A stretch of DNA of 64,000 nucleotides from G963678445 sp963678445 (GCA_963678445.1 OY782877.1:4278001-4342000); one strand, 5' to 3'; positions 53,126 to 62,887 are shown, counted from the first letter of the stretch. The notes: a model not told the origin generated them from the sequence alone. Translations and numbers: made by a program.

Positions 53126-54763
53126 ATGCATACGAAATATAGCCTTTTTGTCCTGTTGCTCATTGGACTTACTTGTACCGGAATGAGCCATGCCCATCAA
53201 TGTCGTACCTGGACGCCGTGCGAATGTGATAATCAGGAATATACCCTTACCCTTCACGAGATACCTGCATTTTTTCCAGGTACCTTTAAACGTTCCCCCG
53301 ATAAACCCACCTATAAAAAAGGGGAAACCGTCTACGTTCAGTATACCCCAGCGGAAGGCCGTATACTTAAAAGGTGGGAGTCTTCCAGACCCTCCCATTT
53401 TTCGATTGAGGAAAATGGAGAAATAACAGCATTGTTTATTACAGGCGACACGACCCTGACCGCCTGGACCATTCCCGAGAAAGTGCATCTTTGGGTGAAT
53501 TGGAATGAAAATTTTGGCGATGTTACCCTGCCGCCAGGGGCAGATCCCTTTTATTCAAGCTTTACTGTTTACGTCGATTACAACGACACAATCACCCTGA
53601 CCGCGACACCCGCTGGCAACAATGTAATGACCTATTGGGAATATAGGGATTTTCGACGTTATGGAAACGAAATTACGCTTAAACCAAGAGAAGATCTAAA
53701 TATCGAAGTTGGCTTTCGAAGCTCGATTCCCTCAAGTTCGATCAATATAGTGACGCCATCAGGATACGCAGACGTATTTTGCAATGGCCTCTACGCAGAT
53801 AGCGCGATCGGCTATGCGCCATTTGGGTATATGATTGAGCCCAAGCACGGCTACGTAGTGCAATACGTGCATTGGCAAGAAAACGGTCAAACCCACTACA
53901 CAACCTCCACAGGAGCGAACGGCAGACCCGCAGGCACCTATACCGCACAAATGAGCAAATGGATAACCCTCAACCTCGAAACCGAAGGAGAAGGCGTTGT
54001 GACCAGTCCGGAATATGTGGGATTTAAACCAGGTTGGAATCCACAACCCTACCAGACCGACGGCACCTCCTTAAGCCCCAGTATTCATAGCGGCCTACTA
54101 ATTATGCGACCCGACGCCTGTCCCGGCTGGGAATTCGACCATTGGGAATACAAAGACGCCAGTGGCCAATGGGTCACCGCCAACCTGCAAACCACCGACA
54201 ACAACCTTGCCGTACACATGAACTGGTGGACCTGCCCCGACGACGGCATCTGGCACCTGCACGTCCCCAACGGCGACTACACCTTCGACGCAAAAGCCGT
54301 CTTCGTTAAGGACTGCCCGTGCGGTCCAGAGTGTTACCCCGCCGATTGCAATCTTAACACTTCCGAAATGGCTATGCTGCAAACTTGTTTTCCCAACATG
54401 CGTCTCTGCAATGTATACAAAACAGGAGAGGCAACCGGAGACCCATCGGTGCCGGGGTCGTATAATTGTATTGCCTTTGTAGGTCGGGAAACTCGATGGG
54501 TATGGCCTGAAATTGATAAAAAGATAGAACTGGGTGGATATGGTGATGGTGACGGTAGATGGGAATACAACGAGTTTGTAAACTACTTCAATGCTCGTGG
54601 TGTAACCGATTACCTGATTTATGGGTTTTCGATGTCGGATGTAAAACATGCTGCTCGTTTCAATGGAACCTGCGCCGAAAGTAAACTCGGGGGGGATATC
54701 CAGATTCTACATGATCCGCAGGAAATGGAAGGGGGAATTGTTTACGGAAATTTATTACCATAA
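53126..54763 (+). CDS. Secreted protein with Ig-like repeats and C-terminal cysteine-peptidase-like domain
   Basis: 545 residues: signal peptide (about 1-23), then three or four InlB-type beta repeats with WEYRD/HWQENG/HWEYKD strands, a Cys-rich segment (CPCGPECYPADCN), then a C-terminal domain of about 130 residues with SYNCIAFVGRETRWVWPE, DVKHAARFNGTCAESKLGG and GGIVYGNLL. The YNCIA, HAAR and ESKLG combination is like an uncharacterised papain-like family (I believe DUF7689), where Cys and His would be catalytic. GGGAGG lies before the ATG. It could be a secreted peptidase or amidase; activity is inferred. Confidence 0.65.
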   Translation: MHTKYSLFVLLLIGLTCTGMSHAHQCRTWTPCECDNQEYTLTLHEIPAFFPGTFKRSPDKPTYKKGETVYVQYTPAEGRILKRWESSRPSHFSIEENGEITALFITGDTTLTAWTIPEKVHLWVNWNENFGDVTLPPGADPFYSSFTVYVDYNDTITLTATPAGNNVMTYWEYRDFRRYGNEITLKPREDLNIEVGFRSSIPSSSINIVTPSGYADVFCNGLYADSAIGYAPFGYMIEPKHGYVVQYVHWQENGQTHYTTSTGANGRPAGTYTAQMSKWITLNLETEGEGVVTSPEYVGFKPGWNPQPYQTDGTSLSPSIHSGLLIMRPDACPGWEFDHWEYKDASGQWVTANLQTTDNNLAVHMNWWTCPDDGIWHLHVPNGDYTFDAKAVFVKDCPCGPECYPADCNLNTSEMAMLQTCFPNMRLCNVYKTGEATGDPSVPGSYNCIAFVGRETRWVWPEIDKKIELGGYGDGDGRWEYNEFVNYFNARGVTDYLIYGFSMSDVKHAARFNGTCAESKLGGDIQILHDPQEMEGGIVYGNLLP

Positions 54764-54809
54764 CGTAGTCAAAGAGTATTCTTGGAATTCAACGATAAAG
54801 GAAAAAAGA

Positions 54810-55673
54810 ATGTGCTTTTTTAAAAAAGCTTCTTTAGGGGCGTTTGTATTTACCGTACTGTTGAACCTTGGTGCGTCTATTATGGCGGAAACAGCTGATG
54901 GAGACTATGAACGACTTTTTGATGCCCTTGAAAAACGGGTTGAAGAAGTTGGACATCTGGGGGATGGTCCTGTTACAGGCTGCCCTGCGTATTTGGCAAT
55001 ACTTGAGTCCGGTGTCCCGATTCTGGAGCCGTTGGCGAAACGGATGGCCGGGGCGGATGACTTTATCCTTTTGAATGCGTATACGGCACTCTTTGGGGCC
55101 ATTACACAGTTTCAGGGATATCCCTATGCACGGGAGCATCTTGTGCATGGAGGGCTGGATTTTTATGAGTCAAATAGAGATGACTTACCTCCTTTTTCAT
55201 ATGATATGACCAAGTCTCATCCTAACTGTTATGAAAGCCGAGAGAAGCTTCTTGAATGCTGGCGGAAGAAGGAAGAATTTCCATCGATTGAACAGCGTAT
55301 TACGCTCATGCGTGAATGTAAAGGTCCTGGTGGTCCTGCGGATGCGGCTATTGCGTTACAGGATTATCGCCGGTATCAGCGCGCACTCATTAATTATGGG
55401 ATTTTTAATCTTCCCGTGTACATTACCCTTATACGTGAGGATAACAATGTATTGGCATTTTCTGAATTTCTTCACGTTACACGACATCCTGTCCTTGACA
55501 AGCTAAAAAGCAGCTTCAACGTATTCGACAATTTAAAACAGGTGGCAACGACTTGGCCGTCCCATGAAGAGCGAATGTTGCTTGTTAAAAAATGGTGGGA
55601 GGCGGAAGGAGAGAAATATAAGGCGCTTCCTACCTTGGCAAAAGCTATTGAAGAAGCAGCGGAAAAGTTGTAG
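54810..55673 (+). CDS. Exported protein, paralogue A of an unrecognised family (287 residues)
   Basis: Signal peptide MCFFKKASLGAFVFTVLLNL and cleavage near AMA. The mature part shares an ordered set of motifs with the next gene: DYERLFDALEKRVEEVGHLG, PAYLAILESGVPILEPLAKR, LINYGIFNLPVYITLI and DNNVLAFSEFLHVT, then PTLAKAIEEAAEKL. I do not recognise the family; it is helical and may be HEAT-like. The ATG lies 46 bases after the preceding stop with AAAGGAAAA upstream. An in-frame extension upstream overlaps the previous gene and is unlikely to be translated. Confidence 0.7.
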   Translation: MCFFKKASLGAFVFTVLLNLGASIMAETADGDYERLFDALEKRVEEVGHLGDGPVTGCPAYLAILESGVPILEPLAKRMAGADDFILLNAYTALFGAITQFQGYPYAREHLVHGGLDFYESNRDDLPPFSYDMTKSHPNCYESREKLLECWRKKEEFPSIEQRITLMRECKGPGGPADAAIALQDYRRYQRALINYGIFNLPVYITLIREDNNVLAFSEFLHVTRHPVLDKLKSSFNVFDNLKQVATTWPSHEERMLLVKKWWEAEGEKYKALPTLAKAIEEAAEKL

Positions 55674-55830
55674 CCTTATCCATTTTTACTTTGTACGGAA
55701 CCTCATGGAGGTATACATGAGACAAACTTTATCTACGTCGTCTTTCGTGACTTGTGCAATGTTTGTGGCTTTCCTACATTCTTTTGACGCTGCATACGCC
55801 TCGGCTGTGGAGGCAGTTGATGCGTCGGCG
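55671..55830 (+). repeat. 160-bp leader cassette, copy A
   Basis: From the stop of paralogue A through the spacer, ribosome-binding site GGAGGT and the whole signal peptide of paralogue B, ending GATGCGTCGGCG. It aligns without gaps to 56605-56764 with about 18 differences counted by eye. Confidence 0.85.
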
Positions 55831-56601
55831 GGGGAATATGAACAACGTTTTGTTGCCTTGGAAAAATTTGTGGCTAAAAAAGGCTGGCTCGGAGATGGGG
55901 TGATCTTGGGGAGTGCTGAATATAAGGCGTTAAGGCAGTGTGGTGTAGCCATTTTGCCTGCATTGAGAAAGCGTATGGCTACGGCAAATGCTTCTATGTT
56001 GCCAATTACATATGGTAGATTGTTTAAACGACTGGCTGGGTTTACGCCCTATTATTACAGTGCTTCTCCTGATAAATCGAGAAAAATGGACATTTATGAG
56101 CCGGATCTTAAAAAACTGCCATATTTAAGTCGTGACGTCGATGCTCCGATGAACATGCTTGAGCAACGAAGCCGTATACTGTCGTGGTGGGATCGCCTGC
56201 AAGATTTTGACGATTTCCCAGCCCATCTTTCAAAAATGCGGGAAATGATTGCATCAGCCAGAGAGGGAAGTGTTGATTTTCCCTGGCAGGAATACCGGAA
56301 CTACAGCCGAGCCTTTCTTAACTATGGTATTTTTAATATTCCTGCGTTTATCACGCTGATTGCGGAGGAAAACAACGACCTTGCCTTTATGGAGTTTCTT
56401 TGTGTAACTGCGCATGAAGAATACGTCAACATGAAGTTAATTGCAGACCGTTTGTACAATCTCCGCTACATTGCCCGCGTTTGGGATTCACACGAAAAAC
56501 GCAAGCAACTGGTCAAGGAATGGTGGACCAAGCACCAATCCGAGTATACCGTCCTGCCGAAACTGGCAAAAGCAATCGAAGAAGCAACGAAAAAATTATA
56601 G
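55717..56601 (+). CDS. Exported protein, paralogue B of an unrecognised family (294 residues)
   Basis: Signal peptide MRQTLSTSSFVTCAMFVAFL, likely cleaved near YASA. Mature-part motifs match paralogue A: YEQRFVALEKFVAKKGWLGDG, AEYKALRQCGVAILPALRKR (given in pieces), FLNYGIFNIPAFITLI, NNDLAFMEFLCVT and PKLAKAIEEATKKL. GGAGGT before the ATG. The spacer between the A and B genes is about 40 bases, so they are co-transcribed. The leader is not that of paralogue A; it is nearly the same as that of the following HEAT-type gene. Confidence 0.72.
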   Translation: MRQTLSTSSFVTCAMFVAFLHSFDAAYASAVEAVDASAGEYEQRFVALEKFVAKKGWLGDGVILGSAEYKALRQCGVAILPALRKRMATANASMLPITYGRLFKRLAGFTPYYYSASPDKSRKMDIYEPDLKKLPYLSRDVDAPMNMLEQRSRILSWWDRLQDFDDFPAHLSKMREMIASAREGSVDFPWQEYRNYSRAFLNYGIFNIPAFITLIAEENNDLAFMEFLCVTAHEEYVNMKLIADRLYNLRYIARVWDSHEKRKQLVKEWWTKHQSEYTVLPKLAKAIEEATKKL

Positions 56602-56604
56602 CTA

Positions 56605-56764
56605 TAGCCTTATCCATTTTCAGCTTGTACGCAACCGCATGGAGGTGTGCATGAGAAACACTTTATCTACGTCGTCTTTCGTGACTTCTGCAATGTTTGT
56701 GGCTTTCCTGCATTCTTTTGGCGTTGCACATGCCTCGGCTGCGGAGACGGTTGATGCGTCGGCG
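56605..56764 (+). repeat. 160-bp leader cassette, copy B
   Basis: Spacer, GGAGGT ribosome-binding site and signal peptide in front of the HEAT-type protein. Same length and about 89% identity to 55671-55830. The mature proteins behind the two cassettes are unrelated. Confidence 0.85.
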
Positions 56765-57718
56765 TTGATTGTCAGGCTGGAAGGTATGAGTAATATGCTG
56801 GTTGAGAATCCGCAGGCGGAGGAGTTGCGTACGCAGTATAAAGCGCTTGCGGATGAGTTGACGGCGTTGGGTGCGCAGGGGCGTCCTGCGATTTTGGCGC
56901 GACTGGCGTCGCTGGAGAACCCGTTTTTCCGTCGGGAACTGACCTTTGTTCTTGGAGAGATTGCAGGGGAAGCGTCGGACCGGGAATTGATACGTCTTCT
57001 GTGTTTCGACGATTCGTCCGAGGTAAAAAACACGGCGCTTGTCCAGTTACTCCATCGTGCGGAGTTGCGTGGCCCGCTTTCTTTTGCCTTGTCTGAAAAA
57101 GAACTTAACACCCTTGTCGAAATGACCCTGAAAATTGCCCGGGAAAGTCATTATGCAGGTTCCCTGATGCGCTTGCTGGGCTTCTGTGCGCAAAATGATG
57201 TACAGACGCGTTTTGCGCCGATTCTGACGCTTTTTCAGGAACAGGTGCATTTTGAAGGCCCCTTCCCAAGGATCAAGGACAGTTATCTTTCTCCACGGGT
57301 CTACATGCTCAATGGTTTTCTGCTCACCTTCGCGCATATGGGCGAGACTGTCTGGGAGCCGCTACGCGAGGCGCGCAAGAAGGCTCTGAAAGTAGAGGAC
57401 GCCGAGTTTGCGAAATGGTTGTGCCTGGGGCTGGGCTTTGCCGGAGATCCGAGCGTAGCACAATGCACCGAATCCGTTGTACTGCACGATTCCGATCCGT
57501 ATGTGCGCTGTGTTGCTATAGAAGCATATGTATGTTCTGCCGGAGAAGCAGCCATACCGGTATTAGAAACCCTTGCAGATGATAAAACGGAAAGCGAGTA
57601 TAGTACCAATCCTTGGCCATTTTATGTTATTGGGGGTATCGCTCGTGCAAATCTCCGTATTCTTGAACAAAGTAAAAAGGAGCGTGAAGCAGCAGCAGAG
57701 GAAAAAACACAGCCATGA
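56651..57718 (+). CDS. Exported HEAT-repeat-like protein (355 residues)
   Basis: Signal peptide MRNTLSTSSFVTSAMFVAFL, then a helical protein with HEAT-like units: ALGAQGRPAILARLASLEN, RRELTFVLGEIAGEASDREL, SSEVKNTALVQLLHRAEL and VRCVAIEAYVCSAGEAAIPV. Such repeats usually bind other proteins. The C-terminus is charged (SKKEREAAAEEKTQP). GGAGGT before the ATG. It ends with an ATGA overlap with a short remnant frame that resembles its own mature N-terminus, so the gene was probably once followed by a further copy. Confidence 0.75.
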   Translation: MRNTLSTSSFVTSAMFVAFLHSFGVAHASAAETVDASALIVRLEGMSNMLVENPQAEELRTQYKALADELTALGAQGRPAILARLASLENPFFRRELTFVLGEIAGEASDRELIRLLCFDDSSEVKNTALVQLLHRAELRGPLSFALSEKELNTLVEMTLKIARESHYAGSLMRLLGFCAQNDVQTRFAPILTLFQEQVHFEGPFPRIKDSYLSPRVYMLNGFLLTFAHMGETVWEPLREARKKALKVEDAEFAKWLCLGLGFAGDPSVAQCTESVVLHDSDPYVRCVAIEAYVCSAGEAAIPVLETLADDKTESEYSTNPWPFYVIGGIARANLRILEQSKKEREAAAEEKTQP

Positions 57719-57819
57719 ATTTGTACACAAACACGGCTTCCCCTGCTTCAGTAGATGCGACGACAGAGGCGGTTATCAAGATGGAAGGTATGAGTATGAT
57801 GCTAGATGAGAGACTCTGA
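57715..57819 (+). pseudogene. Short remnant of a further HEAT-type gene copy
   Basis: A 34-codon frame that starts in the ATGA overlap reads SVDATTEAVIKMEGMSMMLDE, resembling the start of the mature HEAT-type protein (VDASALIVRLEGMSNMLVEN), then stops. It has no signal peptide. It is most likely a decayed copy left by unequal recombination; a translated small protein is possible because of the coupling overlap. Confidence 0.45.
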
Positions 57820-57897
57820 AGATAGACACTATCATCACCGGGTAAATAAGAACGCTCGGGTCTGGTCAGTCAACTGTTTTTTTATTGTTTTTAGGTG

Positions 57898-57903
57898 TAT
57901 AAT
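57898..57903 (+). promoter_or_regulatory. Candidate -10 box of zwf
   Basis: Consensus TATAAT 40 bases before the zwf start, after a T-rich run. The -35 region is poor (TGTTTT at the right distance), so activation by a regulator or a weak promoter is possible. Confidence 0.35.
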
Positions 57904-57943
57904 CAAATCTCTACTCTAAACAACAGCAGGGAGGAGGCGGATT

Positions 57944-59407
57944 TTGGATAAACGACATCCGTTAAGTATCTGTGTGATTGGTGCGTCGGGTGATTTGGCG
58001 CGCCGTAAGATTTTTCCTGCCCTCTTTGCCCTCTATTGTCAAAAGCTGCTCCCTGAACGTTTTCAGGTGGTGGGGTATGCCCGTTCGCAGCTGAGTGATG
58101 AGGCTTTCCGCACAAGTATCATGGAAAATCTGACCTGCCGCTATGTCCCTGGCGAAAGGTGTCAAGAACATATGGATCATTTTCTTGAACACTGCAGTTA
58201 TGTCTCTGGGGATTACGATGCTCCGGAAGGCTATCAGGCGCTCAATGAGGCAATGCACTGTTTTGGCGGAGAGATTGTTGAAAATCGTATATTCTACATG
58301 TCCATCCCTCCCTTCCTTTTTCTAAAAACAGCGCATGCGCTTCATGATGCCCAACTCACCCGAAAAGAGGAGCCCTCGGCTTGGTCACGGGTAGTTATTG
58401 AAAAACCTTTTGGTAGTGACAGGGCCAGTTCGGATGAATTGACTGCGGGAATGGCCGAGGTTTTTACGGAGGATCAAACCTATCGTATCGATCATTATCT
58501 GGGCAAAGAGGTCATCCAGAATCTTATGGTGCTGCGTTTTGCCAATTTGATTTTTGATCCCATTTGGAATCGGACCCATATAACCGATGTGCGCATTTCC
58601 TGGATGGAAAATTTGAGTCTTGAAGGGCGGGCGGGCTATTTCGATGAATATGGCATTATTCGTGACGTTATGCAGAATCATCTGCTTCAAATTCTTGCCT
58701 TGGTCGCTATGGAACAGCCGGTTGGACTCGCCGCGGAATATGTCCGTGATGAGAAAGTCAAAGCACTGCGATGTGTTGCGCCTGTTGGACTAGATAATAT
58801 TGTGGTGGGTCAGTATACCGCAGGCTCGACTGCTGGGCATCAGTCTGATGGCTACCTTGCCGAAGCGGATGTGCCGTCAAATTCGCGTACAGCCACCTAT
58901 GCAGCGGCAGTGTTGCATATCAACAACCGTCGATGGGATGGCGTGCCCTTCCTTCTTAGAGCGGGTAAGGGTCTGGATGCTCGCTCGACGGAGATCCGGA
59001 TTCGATTCGAGTCCGTACCGGGTAATATCTTCGGGGCTGCAGCTGGCCATTTAGGCCCCAACGAATTGGTGATTCATATTCAGCCTGATGCCGGTATTTC
59101 TTTCCGTATCATTAACAAAGTACCGGGCCTCGGGATCACCCTTGGCGAGAGCGAGTTAAATCTGCAATACAAATCGGCCTTCCGGGGAGAGATACCTGAC
59201 GCTTATGAATCATTGCTGCTCGATGTCATTCAAGGGGATAAGAGTCTCTTTATCCGATCCGATGAACTCCAGGTAGCTTGGGATATCTTTACCCCTGTAT
59301 TACATGAATTGGATGCAAGAAACATCGAGCCGCGCCGTTATGCTTTTGGCAGCCGGGGGCCGCAAGCTGCAGATGCCTTGGCAGCCCGCTATAATACAAC
59401 CTGGTAG
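57944..59407 (+). CDS. zwf: Glucose-6-phosphate 1-dehydrogenase
   Basis: Oxidises glucose-6-phosphate to 6-phosphogluconolactone with NADP+, entry of the oxidative pentose phosphate pathway. The coenzyme motif GASGDLARRKIFPALF is at the N-terminus, and the active-site signature RIDHYLGKE spans residues 181-189. Length 487 is typical. The start is a TTG after an excellent GGGAGGAGG. Its product's next enzyme, 6-phosphogluconolactonase, is encoded 13 bases downstream, forming a clear pathway operon. Confidence 0.98.
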   Translation: MDKRHPLSICVIGASGDLARRKIFPALFALYCQKLLPERFQVVGYARSQLSDEAFRTSIMENLTCRYVPGERCQEHMDHFLEHCSYVSGDYDAPEGYQALNEAMHCFGGEIVENRIFYMSIPPFLFLKTAHALHDAQLTRKEEPSAWSRVVIEKPFGSDRASSDELTAGMAEVFTEDQTYRIDHYLGKEVIQNLMVLRFANLIFDPIWNRTHITDVRISWMENLSLEGRAGYFDEYGIIRDVMQNHLLQILALVAMEQPVGLAAEYVRDEKVKALRCVAPVGLDNIVVGQYTAGSTAGHQSDGYLAEADVPSNSRTATYAAAVLHINNRRWDGVPFLLRAGKGLDARSTEIRIRFESVPGNIFGAAAGHLGPNELVIHIQPDAGISFRIINKVPGLGITLGESELNLQYKSAFRGEIPDAYESLLLDVIQGDKSLFIRSDELQVAWDIFTPVLHELDARNIEPRRYAFGSRGPQAADALAARYNTTW

Positions 59408-59420
59408 GCAGGAGTTCTCA

Positions 59421-60086
59421 ATGAAGGATGTTTCTTTTGAATCAGCTGAGGCACTCAATCAGGCCGCCATCACTTTGCTCCGCAATGAATTTCAAGCACC
59501 GTTCCCAGCCCCGTTTTCTGTGATGCTATCCGGGGGTACTACACCTCGGCCTCTTTTCGAGGCCCTCTGCACAAGTCCTCCCACTACTGCAGATAATCTC
59601 CATATTGCTTATACGGATGATCGCTATGTGCCCGCTGAATCATTGGAAAGCAACTACGGACAATCACGGTCGATGCTCGAGGCGCTTGGACTTCCCGACA
59701 AGCGGATTATGCGTGTGCCGACTGAATTGCCCTTGGACCGTGCTGTTGAGGCCTATGACGCTGCCCTTCGTACCTTTTTCGCACAGGGGGGAGTCATCCG
59801 GCTGGCCTTACTCGGCCTGGGTAGCGATGGACACACATGTTCGCTCTTTTCCGAAGCTGATCTGGAGCGCTGTGGGACCGCCTATGCCATTGCAGTGCAA
59901 CGCCCCGATGGGTTGCACGGAATCTCTGTAACGCCAGCTTTGCTTAACAAGGTTGAGCGTATCCTCTTTTTGGCCACCGGTGCGGAAAAAGCAGACCGGA
60001 TAAGGCAATTACGCGAAGCGCCACAAACCCTTATTGCGGGCAAAGCCATAGCTGGATGTAAAGAAATCGAGCTTTGGCATTCCTAA
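59421..60086 (+). CDS. pgl: 6-phosphogluconolactonase
   Basis: Hydrolyses 6-phosphogluconolactone, the product of Zwf. The 221 residues show the family's MLSGGTTPRPLFEAL, the YTDDRYVPAESLESNYG segment and GLGSDGHTCSLF. I start at the ATG with CAGGAG upstream, 13 bases after the zwf stop; the open frame extends further upstream only inside zwf. It is the DevB/NagB-like type, not the seven-bladed propeller type. A gnd gene is not in the window. Confidence 0.96.
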   Translation: MKDVSFESAEALNQAAITLLRNEFQAPFPAPFSVMLSGGTTPRPLFEALCTSPPTTADNLHIAYTDDRYVPAESLESNYGQSRSMLEALGLPDKRIMRVPTELPLDRAVEAYDAALRTFFAQGGVIRLALLGLGSDGHTCSLFSEADLERCGTAYAIAVQRPDGLHGISVTPALLNKVERILFLATGAEKADRIRQLREAPQTLIAGKAIAGCKEIELWHS

Positions 60087-60129
60087 AAGTCTGACGCCGA
60101 ATCCTGTTTTGTTGGGTCTGGGGTGTCTT

Positions 60130-60209
60130 TTTTTTCGACGTTATTGCTTCTTTTTGGTAAGGAGCATATATAGCCCGTGGCGCTGTCCACTTGCTGTGGT
60201 CGCTGGCTA
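60130..60209 (-). repeat. Degenerate copy of the 100-bp repeat at the stop of the GT-C gene
   Basis: On the plus strand GGTAAGGAGCATATA and TGCTGTGGTCGCTGGCTA. Read on the minus strand, the TAG of the glycosyltransferase gene is within the first bases of the element (TAGCCAGCGACCACAG). Confidence 0.65.
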
Positions 60210-62884
60210 CTTCAGTTCTTCATCGGGCCATGTCGTAAAACTGAGTGGGAGCTGTACGCCCAAGCTCTCCAGACGGGCTATTTCTGTGCGAACCTGTTCG
60301 TAGTTTCGGTTTTTGAATAGGGCGGTGCATAGAGGACGCCAGTATTCGATTTGTTTTGCGGGGCATGCCAGCATTTTGTCTATAGCGGCCAATCCTGCGT
60401 CGGTGTTGCCCTGCAGGAAACGGATATCTGCCAAGGCAATATAGGACAAGGCAAAATCAGGGGCGATATCGATGGCTTTTTGAAAGTACTCTGCTGCTTT
60501 TTCATATTCCGCGTCTTGATGTCCGAAACCTGCTAATGCCAGATACAAGGCTTCGACAGCTTTTTGGGGAGGAAGGTTGTTTTCCAGGGTTTGTTGTATA
60601 TAGGTATAGAGGATGGCGTCAGAGGCGCTTAGCGTGACGATATGGCGAAATACATCGCGGGCCTCCTGTAGACGTCCCAACTCAATCAATCCCAGGCCCA
60701 GAGCATGCCATGCAGCGCTGCAATCGGGGTCCAATTGCGTTGCGCGTTGCAAATGCTGCACGGCCTTTTCAAGATTTCCATCCGATTTCGCGGCAAAGCC
60801 AGCATGAAGTGCATGTACCGCTTCAATATGTTGAGGGCGCACTGTGTTCTTTTCGAAATTCCGTAGTATGCTTTCGTAAATGCTGCCAGAGGAAGGTTCT
60901 ATTTCGATAGTTTTTCGTAGATACTTTTCGGCTGTTGCGTAATCACCCGATTCGGCGAGGGCCAGACCATAGATGTGTAGGTATTTAGGGTCCTGTGTGA
61001 GAACCTCCGTGTCGTTTTCCAGATTCTTTTCTGATGGTGCCATTTCAGAAAAATGGGGCTCCAGTTCCATTGCTTGTCGGAGAACGCGTATGGCAAAGAG
61101 CGGAAAGCCATCTTTTAAATATCCGCAACCACGACGGTATAAACGGGTGGCTTCGCAGGCTTCTTTGATGTGTTCCCTTTTTTCGATGGCTTCTTTGAGG
61201 CTGCTGTAGGTGCGCGTCCAGGCTGGATAGACCTCGATTAAGGTTTTCATCACAGTTTTTGCCTGGTCGCAATGCCCGGTTTCTGCCAGGGCCATAGTCA
61301 GGTTAGTAAACCCTTCAATGGTGTCTTCGGTATTTTTTACGGCAGGCAGCGACTTCTCTTTGGCGGTGATTTGGTATACCCATAAAGGTTTTATAGCGGG
61401 GAAGGTAGTCAGGGTATAGGCTAATTTGTGTTTATCTAATTCACGTTCAAATGTTCCATCGGACGCTGTAGAGAAGTAAGAAGCAGGAAGGATGGCCCAT
61501 ACAGGCGTTGTTGCCGATTCCAATGCAAGGTAGTAGGCCGCTTGATCCGCGAGTATAGGAAGGGTTTCCGAGGAGGATACCGGATGGTCGGATGGTCCCA
61601 GGTTGTACGAAAAGACATCGCGCCAGATGGATTTGTGGATTAGGACAAGGGTGTTGGGTGCATGGGAAGCGTCAATGTATCTGGCCGCCTGTTTCCAATC
61701 GGTACGTTGTGGACCGGGGAGGGCTAGCAGTAATTGTGCGCTATAGGCAATGACAAGTAGCCCTAGCGTGATGTGCCGCAGTCCTTTTTTCGGAAGGGCG
61801 GCAATGGCGCCGCCGAGGAGTAGGTAGAGGGCGAGGGAGCTGTGTAAGGTGTAACGTGGAAAAATGCAGGGACGCCATATGAGGGAGGTAAGGTAGAGCA
61901 AGGTGGCGGGAAGGAACAACCAGAGTAGCAGGAAGATATGTTCCTGCACTGAAAATGAAGAAGCATTTTGCTGACTGCGTCGGCGCAGGAGGAACGCGCC
62001 TCCTACCAGTGCAAACAGGAATAGCGCAGTGAGTAACAAATTCCACACAGGTTGAGAAGCAACAAGTAGTGTGTTTGCCTTTTCGGAGACACGTAGCTGA
62101 TACGTAAAGGCGACGACATCGTCGGCGATAAGGTCGGCCAGAAAACGGGGGAAGGAGGGACGTTGGAACCAGGATGCGGTGCTGCCCTGAGACCAGAATT
62201 TAATGTTGATGATATAGAGCAACAATGGCGTAACGCAAAGCCCTTGTGAAACGCCCCACAATACAAGTCGTCTTATGGGGCGTTGGTAGCAGAACACCAG
62301 ACACACCCCTTCGGTAAAAATAAGCAAGGTGGCAAAGGGATGGGTCCACAATAAAAGAAAATTAGCGACGATGTGAAGGCACCACCAACGTTTTGACGCT
62401 GTACGTAGAAGTTGAAGAAAGGAGTACCCTGATAAGAGGGCAAGTAAGGTGAAGAGGACGTACATCCGGATGCTTTGCCCATGAAATACATGAATTGGCG
62501 AGAGAGAAAAACAAAGCAAGGCAACCATACCGGAAAAGGTTCCAAAACAGCGTTTTCCGAAGAGATAAAGTAGCGGCATGGTAAGCAGGGATAAAAGCAC
62601 AGAAAGTAAGCGCAAGCTTGTAACAGACGCGCCAAAGGTATGCGCCCAGAAATATTCCAGACTATAGTATAGGGGTAACGTGGCGGGGTCAAGTGTACGG
62701 TTTTGCTGCAGAAAAGAAATCCATGTAGACGCATTGAGATGGGTTAAACTCGTGTATTCATCCCACCAGACAGACTCTTGGTGGAGATGATAGAGACGTA
62801 GCAATACGCCAATTCCCATCAAAAACAGGACGCCCCCGATTTCAAAGCCTTTTTGATTTACACTGTATTTTTTTGCAATATCCA
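60207..62884 (-). CDS. GT-C type membrane glycosyltransferase with C-terminal TPR domain
   Basis: 892 residues. The first 420 or so have about 12 membrane helices, and the first periplasmic loop has HQESVWWDEYTSL with the Asp-Glu motif of PMT/ArnT-type (GT39/GT83) transferases, which move sugars from lipid donors to proteins or lipids. From about 530 it carries many TPR units (for example YLHIYGLALAESGDYATAEKYL, in part; AWHALGLGLIELGRLQEA; SYIALADIRFLQGNTDAGL). The start ATG follows a repeat element directly; a TTG 22 bases upstream lies inside the repeat. The pairing of a GT-C enzyme with TPRs suggests a glycosylation partner bound at the periplasmic or cytoplasmic face. Confidence 0.87.
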
Positions 62885-62887
62885 TCT

